From QQUD01 sp039029915 (GTDB lineage: Bacteria; Chloroflexota; Anaerolineae; Promineifilales; Promineifilaceae), in assembly GCA_039029915.1 (NCBI GenBank), contig JBCCFD010000174.1:1-14402 (forward strand): DNA of 14,402 nucleotides. The letters run 5' to 3'. Position 1 is the first letter of the stretch. The number at the start of each line of letters is the position of its first letter. Shown here one piece after another: positions 4,215-10,751 of this stretch. The position numbers were made by a program, and so were the translations under genes. The notes below the pieces were generated by a model. The model was not told where the DNA came from. It made no database searches and saw nothing but the letters and a program-made list of their open reading frames with translations.

Positions 4215-6299
4215 TTAAGTGGGACTTATGGTGCGCACTGAACCCATTTGGGAAATATCGTAACCCGGTAGCTGGGAAACGGCCGTTTGAAAATCAGGCT
4301 CATTGATCGTTTCTAAAAGCGTTTGCAGGAGTGAGGTTCCCATATGCTTATCAGGAATAAGCAGTTCATACTGCTCCTGAGCCAGAGGGACAAAATCTAA
4401 ATCAAGCGCTTGGGCCGCCGCGTGAACCCCAAGCCCAAAATCGGCCGTGCCCGAGGCAATGGCTGCTGCTACTGCTAAGTGGGTATATTCTTCTCGATCG
4501 TACCCCACAATATCGTTTGCTTTAACGTGACGTTGGTTTAATTCATAGTCGAGCAGAACCCGCGTGCCTGCTCCGCGCTGCCTGTTGACATAACGAATGC
4601 CCTCTCGACCAATATCTTCCCAACTTTTAAGCCGCTTGGGATTTCCCTTTGGCACAATCCAGCCTTGGTCTCGGTTTACAAACCGAACTAGATTAACAGT
4701 TTGATTCGGCAAATATTGTTGAATGTAAGAGACGTTGTACTCACCGTTCTCAGGGTTCAAAAGATGGGACCCCGCCAGATGGCATTCACCGCGGCGTAAT
4801 GCCACCAAGCCACCCAAACTACCCACATTAGCTGAACTCAATCGCACCCCGTTCTGAGCTAAAAACTGAGCCAGAATGTCGAGTGTCAAATCATGACTGC
4901 CAATCATCAAAATCGTCTTATCAATGTCAGACGGGGAGCGGTAAAGGTGAACTGTGACCTGATTACCTGCATCTTCCCCTTCACTAAAACGGGGAATGCG
5001 CACCAAGCCATCTGCCCGCACTAAAGAGGTAATAACACCTGCCCCACGGCTAATTGGTGTAACCATTACCTTGTCACTGACCTTGCCGACAGCCACCCGC
5101 ACAAAATCATCATCCCCGGTATGGGAGGCAACTTTTCGGGTTAAAGTTGCTTCAATCGTAGGTGGTGCCAAAGCGGGCTGTCCTTGCCACATTGCCAACA
5201 AGGGTTCGACAAAAATTTCACCCGTTAGAGCAGCGCTGACAGGATAGCCTGGAACGCCGATGATGGGGACTTGGGGTTGGAGATTGGGGGTTGGGGATTG
5301 GGGATCGGGTGTGTGATTTTCCTCGCTCTTCGCTCCCTCACCTTCACGCTCTTCTCTCTTCTCTCTTCTCTCTTCTTTATCTATCAATCCCAAAATAACC
5401 GGATGTCCAGGACGGACGGCGACGCCGTGCACCAGCAACGTGCCGAGCGATTGCACTACGTGAGCGGTGTAATCTTCGCTGCCAGCTGATGAGCCAGCGT
5501 TGAGCAAAATGAGATCATGTTCTTGGCTGGCGGCTTTAACGGCCTGCTGAATATCGTCGAACCTGTCGGGCACAATGGGCCAGCGGGTGGGAATACCGCC
5601 CCAGTTCTCAACCTGAGAGGCGAGCACGATGCTGTTGTATTCGATGATTTGGCCGGGCGTAGGGGGAGCAGAAACGGCCGTTTCCGCCGCAATTAGCTCG
5701 CTCCCAGTTGGTATGACCGCGACTCTTGGCTGACGATACACTTCAACAACTGCATGTCCCGATCCGGCAATAGCGCCTAAATCAACAGGACGAAGCTTGT
5801 GATTGGCTGGCAAGACTAGCTCAGTGGCCACCATATCCTCACCCATCGGGCGGACATGATGCCAAGGTGGGATCGAGGCGCGAATTTCGATAGCAGAACG
5901 GCCGTTTTCATATTCAGCTGCTTGCGGATGTTCAATCATCACGACAGCATTAGCCCAGGCTGGCAGGGGATGCCCTGTGTTCACCGCGACTGCTGGTGAA
6001 GTTACGTCAGCCGGCACTTCTAGCTTGTCCTCAATCAAAGTAAGGGAAAGCGGGTTGGTTTCGGTGGCGGTATGCGTATCGTTAGCCCGAACCGCAAAGC
6101 CATCCATGGCGCTGGCGTGGTAGTGTGGTGATGAGAGTTTGGCCCAGATGGGGGTGGCTGTGATACGGTCGTTGGCTTCTGAAACGGCGATTTGTTCCGT
6201 GCCCAGCGGTTGCCACAGTCCAATCGCCTGCAGGGCGGATGCTAAGGCCGATTTGGCGTCATCTAAAGGAATATCTTCAAGATAGAACTGTCGCTGCAT
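4215..6299 (-). CDS. MoeA-like molybdopterin molybdenumtransferase fused to a C-terminal PBP-like (COG1910-type) domain
   Basis: The protein has 694 residues. The MoeA part shows MDGFAV (65-70), NTGHPLPAWANAVV (107-120), MGEDMV (152-157), PTGSEL (197-202), NAGSSAGSEDYT (267-278), VRPGHPV (295-301), VPGYPVSA (349-356) and a beta-rich MoeA C-terminal domain to about 450. Residues from about 460 form a PBP-like domain with GSHDLTLDILAQFL, SLGGLVALRRGECHLAGSHL and GTADFGLGVHAAA, as in periplasmic-molybdate-binding-like domains lacking a signal peptide. MoeA inserts Mo into adenylylated molybdopterin in the cytosol, and the fused domain probably handles or senses molybdate or cofactor. Such fusions are known in archaea and some bacteria. 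Oddly, about 37 low-complexity residues (about 307-343, DKEERREKREEREGEG then a Pro/Gln/Asn stretch) interrupt the turn before VPGYPVSA; they are encoded by a 7-bp tandem repeat and a G-rich tract. AGGTG lies about five bases before ATG. No other Mo-cofactor gene is nearby. Confidence 0.92.
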   Translation of the reverse strand: MQRQFYLEDIPLDDAKSALASALQAIGLWQPLGTEQIAVSEANDRITATPIWAKLSSPHYHASAMDGFAVRANDTHTATETNPLSLTLIEDKLEVPADVTSPAVAVNTGHPLPAWANAVVMIEHPQAAEYENGRSAIEIRASIPPWHHVRPMGEDMVATELVLPANHKLRPVDLGAIAGSGHAVVEVYRQPRVAVIPTGSELIAAETAVSAPPTPGQIIEYNSIVLASQVENWGGIPTRWPIVPDRFDDIQQAVKAASQEHDLILLNAGSSAGSEDYTAHVVQSLGTLLVHGVAVRPGHPVILGLIDKEERREKREEREGEGAKSEENHTPDPQSPTPNLQPQVPIIGVPGYPVSAALTGEIFVEPLLAMWQGQPALAPPTIEATLTRKVASHTGDDDFVRVAVGKVSDKVMVTPISRGAGVITSLVRADGLVRIPRFSEGEDAGNQVTVHLYRSPSDIDKTILMIGSHDLTLDILAQFLAQNGVRLSSANVGSLGGLVALRRGECHLAGSHLLNPENGEYNVSYIQQYLPNQTVNLVRFVNRDQGWIVPKGNPKRLKSWEDIGREGIRYVNRQRGAGTRVLLDYELNQRHVKANDIVGYDREEYTHLAVAAAIASGTADFGLGVHAAAQALDLDFVPLAQEQYELLIPDKHMGTSLLQTLLETINEPDFQTAVSQLPGYDISQMGSVRTISPT
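5265..5309 (+). repeat. G-rich tract with G-quadruplex potential inside the moeA-like frame
   Basis: The plus strand has G runs at 5265-5268, 5273-5276, 5286-5290, 5293-5296, 5300-5303 and 5307-5309, separated by short loops, in a TTGGGGA-like periodic pattern. The gene reads minus, so the G-rich strand is the template and the mRNA is C-rich. It encodes the Pro/Gln/Asn part of the low-complexity insertion. Confidence 0.7.
5351..5378. repeat. 7-bp tandem repeat (CTTCTCT, four units) inside the moeA-like frame
   Basis: The unit CTTCTCT occurs three times perfectly and a fourth time with one change (CTTCTTT). On the coding strand it gives the Glu/Arg/Lys-rich stretch EERREKREE. Seven is not a multiple of three, so gain or loss of one unit would shift the reading frame. 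Confidence 0.85.
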
Positions 6300-6415
6300 G
6301 AAACACCTAGGTGAACAGAAAAAATGTTGAATAGTGACGGACGCATAATGGTATGGAGTTGTAATAAGAAAAGCAAGCCGTGATTTCTATATTTGCCTGA
6401 ACGGTTCGCAGTACC

Positions 6416-6521
6416 TAAGTGAAACGAAGTTCCCGTTTTGAAAAAAGACGGCTACAAACTTCGTTTCCTAGAGGTTCCGAGCTTTTATCTAACAAGTTTT
6501 TCAATTTTGAAACCTCGGAAC
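6416..6521. repeat. Intergenic two-stem-loop repeat, copy 2
   Basis: GAAACGAAGTT (6421-6431) pairs perfectly with AACTTCGTTTC (6457-6467). Its inner stem CCGTTTT/AAAAGACGG differs from copy 1 but still pairs. A second stem, GTTCCGAG (6474-6481)/CTCGGAAC (6514-6521), follows at the same relative place as in copy 1 although its sequence differs. It lies about 117 bases upstream of the MoeA-like start. Confidence 0.7.
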
Positions 6522-6553
6522 ACATAACCAATTGCCCATTTTAAATTTTGTTT

Positions 6554-6580
6554 CCTTCTTTACCCTATAGGGTTAGAAGG
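6554..6580. repeat. Short inverted repeat upstream of the secreted-protein gene
   Basis: CCTTCTTTACCC is followed by TATA and GGGTTAGAAGG, forming a stem with one imperfection and a four-base loop. There is no T-tract. It lies about 93 bases upstream of the start codon, a plausible operator position, but the function is unknown. Confidence 0.45.
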
Positions 6581-6627
6581 TATCACTTATTCCCAGCCAA
6601 GCGACCACCCCTAAGAGATTGGGAGTT

Positions 6628-6639
6628 ACTCAATTGAGT
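6628..6639. repeat. 12-bp palindrome ACTCAATTGAGT
   Basis: A perfect 12-bp palindrome about 33 bases upstream of the secreted-protein start codon. It could be an operator overlapping the promoter or leader, or chance symmetry. Confidence 0.3.
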
Positions 6640-6672
6640 CTAGTGACAATTTATTTTTAAGGAAATCCCCTC

Positions 6673-9600
6673 ATGCTAAAGCGCCTTTTTATTGGAAGCT
6701 CAATCGTTGCCGTTGCCGCATTTTTTCTCGCCCTATCTATTTTCATCTTACAAAATGGTTTTTCAGTTTTTGCTTTTGCGACACCTGTTGCAACGGATAA
6801 CAGCTACTCCACGGCTGAGGAAACTGAACTGACCGGTAATGTTGTTATTGATGATACAGGGAACGGTGTTGATAGTGGGGATGCACCATTAACAGCTTCG
6901 GTCGATTCTCCGCCAATTACGGGTACATTTACCTTGAGTGATGATGGTTCATTTGCCTACACGCCGCCGCTAGATTACAACGGGAATTTGACCTTTACTT
7001 ACTCAATTGAGGATGGGGGAGCTGGAACGGCCGTTGACCTTTCAAATGACGTATACAATGAATATGGCACTGCAGCAAACGACGCTAGCCTGACTCTCTC
7101 AGAATTAACGATTGAAGCGTGGGTAAACCCTGTGTTAGATTCCAATCCGTGGCGCACCATTGTGATGAAGGGTGGGTATGGCTATGCGCTTGCTATTACT
7201 CGACCTGAATGTGGCGCTGTTAGTACAAACCAACTTGCTCTATGGATTAATGGAGGTTGTGGAAACTCCATATTCTCAACCGGGACCATTACTGAAGGCG
7301 TTTGGCAGCATGTGGCTGTCACAGTTGATAGTGGGGGGACGACGTTTTATATCAACGGCGTTGAGTCAGGGACCTCAGCCAATACCCAAATTACCAACAA
7401 TTCAGGTTCTCTTTACATTAGCCGTCAGGGTCAAAATTGTAACTGTAATTTTTATGAAGGCGGACTGGACGAGGTTCGTATTTGGAACGTGGCCAGGACT
7501 CAAACAGAAATTCAAGATAATATGAACCAATCGCTAACGGGTTCTGAAACGGGTTTGGTTGCCTATTACAAGATGGATGATGGCACTGGCACAACGTTGT
7601 CTGATTCAACCACTAACAGCAATGATATTTCGATGGTTAATTTTGAGTCGGGTACCGACTGGATTACGTCAACTGCCACCATCAACGGGGAAACATCTAA
7701 TTTAGCGACCGTTTCCATTGATGTAACGGCCGTTAACGACCTGCCTACCGCCACCGATAATGGTTACTTCACCAACGAAGACGAACAGCTTATCGGAAAT
7801 GTGATTACCGATGACACCGGTCTAGGTGCTGATAATGATGTTGATGGAGACGTGCTCACGGCCACTGTTGTCACCGACGTCACGAACGGTTCATTAACCC
7901 TCAATCCAGAAGGGGATTTCTTGTATACTCCAACGAATGATTTCTCCGGATTCGATTCATTTGTTTACAATCTCACCGATGGCTCGATGGGGGCACCACA
8001 AATTACCGCCACCGTTCAAATTGAAGTAGGTGCAGTGAATGACCCACCTGTTGCCGTTGAAGATAATGCAGAGACTGATGTGAATACATCCATCTCAATT
8101 GATGTACTCGCCAATGATACGGACGTCGACACAGGCAATTTAACCATTGATGCGGTTGGCTTGGCGAGCTTCGGTGAAGCCATTATTGAGTCAAATGAAA
8201 TTCTTTACGATCCTGACCTGGATTTTTCCGGTGCAGATTCCTTCACATATACCGTGAGTGATGGCACATTAACCGATACTGCGACAGTTAACATCCTGGT
8301 TAGCTTAGGGCCAGATATTGATTCTGGGTTCCGTCCTAGCACGCATGGCTATGCTTTTGAAAATTATGGCACCACAAAAGCTGAAGACACAACGCCAAGT
8401 TCAACGGTTTTGATTGAGATGTTTGGTGCGGCTTCAGTCTGCAAAGTCGGCACTCTGAGTCAAGACGCCACATCCTGCATTTTGGATACTCACGTGCATC
8501 TGATATTGGCCGATCAAAATGACAAAACTTACGGTCAGGCGTATGGCATGGTCGTAACAACAATGCGGTTTTTTGCTGATGTTGAGCTGCCTTCAGACAT
8601 TTTGGGCGGAAGCAATGAGGATGTGACGGCGATCGTAAACGATATACCGATCAGAGATCACATCGGTCGTTATACCTCTCAACAGGGGACAGAACCTGTT
8701 GTTGGTTCGGATGGCTGGTTGCGAAGCAAGACTGCGGCTGAGGTCATCACTGAACTGCGCACTCAAATTGCCCTTGGCTCAGGTGGCGATCCATACCTGA
8801 TGCTTCTGTATGCCCAAACTGGCGGGAATAGCCATTCTTTATTCCCCTATCGGGTGATTGAAACGGCCGTAAATCAATACGATGTTTATGTCTATGATGC
8901 TAACTATCCTCAGGACGATAGTCGAGTGGTCTCTTTCAATTTGACGACCAATTCATGGGCCTATCAGACCGAAATCCCTGTTACAGATGAACTTGTCGAT
9001 TTAAGTGGTATCGATGCTACAAGCTTGATCGACCTGCGAGCCTTATCGGGACACCAACCGACCGGTTTGAAGTTTGTGGGAGCATCCTCATCAAGTCGTC
9101 CTGAAATGAGCGCTTTGAGCCTGTTTGCCACAGGTGAACCGCTAGCCTTCACGACTGATAACTGCTTCTCCATTGTGGGCGGAGTAGATTTTGACAACTC
9201 ACCGGATGGGGAAGGCAAATGTAACGCCACTAGCAATGTGCCCAACAGCGGACCTATTGAATGTATGCGCGGGTCGGACGGTTTATCCGCCTCAGACAAT
9301 AATCGCAATAGCAACCAACTTTGCGGTATGGGTGAACCGGTGACTGAAGATTTACAGTTCACCATGTATGAAGACACCTCAACATCTAGCCGAGGTGGAC
9401 AATCCGCCTCAGGCCACACGTTGACGATGATTACTAATTTAGGTCATGTGGTTGCTATCGACCCATCCCCAACGGGTGCCACAACTGGTAATTTAACCTT
9501 GAACATCAGCCCAGATGCTGAAACAATCACGATTGATCCGGACGATAGCGACGGTACATTGCCCGAACTGTCGCTTGCCGTGCGGGGCACAACGGCCAAT

Positions 9601-9951
9601 CAACCTAGCCTGCTTGTTACCATCACTGCCGAAGAGTTAAGCAGCGGCAGCAGCCTGACCGCCCAAGTCGACCCAGACACAGGGTTCTTATTCTTTCAAG
9701 ACAATGATGGAAATAATGTGACTTACTCGATTAGTATTGAGCAAGTAAACTCTGATGGCTCAACTGCGACCTTTGCCAACGAAGAAATAATCCTTGATGG
9801 AGAAGCCGCTTACCTAGATTTTGGCAACTGGAGTGGAGGCAGCATGGAACTGGTTGTTGATGAAGATGGAGATGGCTTTGGAAACGATCAGCCTGTCTTG
9901 GTTGAAAACAGTGCTAATTCAATTTATTTGCCGTTAATTCAGAGGAATTAG
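6673..9951 (+). CDS. Large secreted multidomain protein: signal peptide, three cadherin-like Ig repeats with a nested LamG domain, papain-like-fold region, C-terminal YLPLIQRN
   Basis: The protein has 1092 residues. The signal peptide (1-36) runs from the basic MLKR through a long hydrophobic core to FAFA before TPVA. Cadherin/Big-type Ig repeats begin at about 38, 357 and 458, each with a DDxGxxxGSF..YTP..D/FSG.DSFTY..DG-like core and VxAVNDxP linkers. The first repeat is split by a LamG-like domain (about 122-325): LTIEAWVNP, WQHVAVTVD, TFYINGV, GGLDEVRIWNVART and GLVAYYKMDDG. Residues about 552-800 (GFRPSTHGYAFENYG, GQAYGMVVTTMRFF, SHSLFPYRV, YVYDANYP) resemble an uncharacterised papain-like exported region. 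A beta-rich tail, an EDGDGFGND calcium-binding-like motif (about 1064-1072) and YLPLIQRN end the protein. AAGGA lies about nine bases before ATG. It is probably cell-surface or extracellular; binding or adhesion is inferred from the domains. Four Cys cluster near 180-258 (CNCN). Confidence 0.85.
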   Translation: MLKRLFIGSSIVAVAAFFLALSIFILQNGFSVFAFATPVATDNSYSTAEETELTGNVVIDDTGNGVDSGDAPLTASVDSPPITGTFTLSDDGSFAYTPPLDYNGNLTFTYSIEDGGAGTAVDLSNDVYNEYGTAANDASLTLSELTIEAWVNPVLDSNPWRTIVMKGGYGYALAITRPECGAVSTNQLALWINGGCGNSIFSTGTITEGVWQHVAVTVDSGGTTFYINGVESGTSANTQITNNSGSLYISRQGQNCNCNFYEGGLDEVRIWNVARTQTEIQDNMNQSLTGSETGLVAYYKMDDGTGTTLSDSTTNSNDISMVNFESGTDWITSTATINGETSNLATVSIDVTAVNDLPTATDNGYFTNEDEQLIGNVITDDTGLGADNDVDGDVLTATVVTDVTNGSLTLNPEGDFLYTPTNDFSGFDSFVYNLTDGSMGAPQITATVQIEVGAVNDPPVAVEDNAETDVNTSISIDVLANDTDVDTGNLTIDAVGLASFGEAIIESNEILYDPDLDFSGADSFTYTVSDGTLTDTATVNILVSLGPDIDSGFRPSTHGYAFENYGTTKAEDTTPSSTVLIEMFGAASVCKVGTLSQDATSCILDTHVHLILADQNDKTYGQAYGMVVTTMRFFADVELPSDILGGSNEDVTAIVNDIPIRDHIGRYTSQQGTEPVVGSDGWLRSKTAAEVITELRTQIALGSGGDPYLMLLYAQTGGNSHSLFPYRVIETAVNQYDVYVYDANYPQDDSRVVSFNLTTNSWAYQTEIPVTDELVDLSGIDATSLIDLRALSGHQPTGLKFVGASSSSRPEMSALSLFATGEPLAFTTDNCFSIVGGVDFDNSPDGEGKCNATSNVPNSGPIECMRGSDGLSASDNNRNSNQLCGMGEPVTEDLQFTMYEDTSTSSRGGQSASGHTLTMITNLGHVVAIDPSPTGATTGNLTLNISPDAETITIDPDDSDGTLPELSLAVRGTTANQPSLLVTITAEELSSGSSLTAQVDPDTGFLFFQDNDGNNVTYSISIEQVNSDGSTATFANEEIILDGEAAYLDFGNWSGGSMELVVDEDGDGFGNDQPVLVENSANSIYLPLIQRN

Positions 9952-9986
9952 TCTAAAAGTAATGGTCACTTTTCAAGGGCTGTCAA

Positions 9987-10045
9987 GATATACGATTTCT
10001 ACTTGTTTGGATAAAGCCATTCTATTAAGTAGGAAATCGTATATC
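9987..10045. repeat. Long inverted repeat in front of the ABC operon
   Basis: GATATACGATTTCTACTT (9987-10004) pairs along its whole length with 10027-10045, with a single extra G in the right arm, across a 22-base loop. It begins 36 bases past the stop of the secreted-protein gene. It has no T-tract, so it is not a normal terminator. The right arm abuts a TATAAT box at 10049-10054, which suggests an operator or an RNA-end structure. Confidence 0.75.
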
Positions 10046-10048
10046 GAA

Positions 10049-10054
10049 TATAAT
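10049..10054 (+). promoter_or_regulatory. Candidate -10 box (TATAAT) for the ABC-transporter operon
   Basis: A consensus TATAAT sits 24 bases before the ATPase start codon. No good -35 hexamer is present at 16-18 bp spacing, since the right arm of the inverted repeat occupies that place. A promoter needing an activator, or one blocked by a repressor on the repeat, would fit. Confidence 0.35.
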
Positions 10055-10077
10055 GATGAGGTTTACGTTCTAAATTT

Positions 10078-10743
10078 ATGATTTCTTTATCAAACGTGAC
10101 GAAACAATATCAGGCGGCTTCAAAAGCGGTAACGGCCGTTCATCAGGTCAGCCTCAATATTCAAAATGGGCGGTTTGTAGCTATTACGGGGAAATCAGGC
10201 AGTGGGAAAACAACATTGCTCAATCTCATTTCAGGGCTTGATCGCCCAACCTCTGGTCAGATAGAAATTAACGGGGTCACGCTCAACGAATTGAACGAGG
10301 ATGACTTAGCGACGTGGCGAGCGCAGAATGTGGGTATTGTGTTTCAATCCTTCCAGCTTTTACCCTCTTTGACAGCATTAGAAAATGTGATGCTGCCAAT
10401 GGAGCTTGGTGAGAAATTGCCTTGGCAACAAAGACGCCAAAAAGGGTTGGCGTTGCTAACGGCCGTTTCCCTTCAAGATCGCGCAAACCACTTTCCTGCC
10501 GAGCTTTCTGGAGGTGAGCAACAGCGCGTAGCTATTGCTCGCGCCCTTGCCAACGATCCCCAACTTATTTTGGCAGATGAGCCAACTGGCAACCTAGACA
10601 CCGAAACGGCCGAAACTGTTTTTTCCCTCCTCGAAAACCTAACTGAAAATAACCAGACCATTCTATTAATCACCCATGATCCTGAGTTTGCCAAAAAGGC
10701 CGAAACTCAGATTCAGCTGGTTGATGGCAAGGTGCCGGCGTAG
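10078..10743 (+). CDS. ABC transporter ATP-binding protein, LolD/MacB/FtsE-type
   Basis: The protein has 221 residues, the usual length for this subgroup. Walker A is GKSGSGKT (38-45), the Q-loop FQSFQLLPSL (89-98), the ABC signature LSGGEQQ (143-149), Walker B LILADEP (163-169) with a D-loop GNLD, and the H-loop His200 in LITHD. The SFQLLPSLTALENVMLPMEL and ADEPTGNLD segments are characteristic of ATPases serving FtsX-fold permeases (LolCDE, MacB, FtsEX), which couple ATP hydrolysis in the cytosol to mechanical work in the envelope. No Shine-Dalgarno is seen directly before ATG; GAGG lies about 16 bases upstream. The permease gene starts 8 bases after the stop, so the two are an operon. The gene carries two AACGGCCGTT palindromes (10131, 10458), both read as TAV. 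Export of lipid or another hydrophobic cargo is inferred from context. Confidence 0.95.
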   Translation: MISLSNVTKQYQAASKAVTAVHQVSLNIQNGRFVAITGKSGSGKTTLLNLISGLDRPTSGQIEINGVTLNELNEDDLATWRAQNVGIVFQSFQLLPSLTALENVMLPMELGEKLPWQQRRQKGLALLTAVSLQDRANHFPAELSGGEQQRVAIARALANDPQLILADEPTGNLDTETAETVFSLLENLTENNQTILLITHDPEFAKKAETQIQLVDGKVPA

Positions 10744-10751
10744 TTCTCGGT

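Larger units (their letters stand above)
6300..6672. other. 373-bp divergent intergenic region with several inverted repeats
   Basis: The region separates the minus-strand MoeA-like gene from the plus-strand secreted-protein gene. It contains the second copy of the stem-loop repeat (6416-6521), a stem at 6554-6580 and a 12-bp palindrome at 6628-6639. No open frame of interest and no AACGGCCGTT were seen. Promoters for both flanking genes should lie here, but I could not fix -35/-10 pairs with confidence. Confidence 0.6.

Noticed and set aside
5265..5378. CRISPR or phage-type repeat array
   Set aside because: The units are 7-8 bp simple repeats in a coding frame, without spacers.
8964..9419. 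151-codon minus-strand frame inside the secreted-protein gene
   Set aside because: It lies fully antisense to a well-supported coding region with clear domains, and shows no motif or ribosome site of its own.
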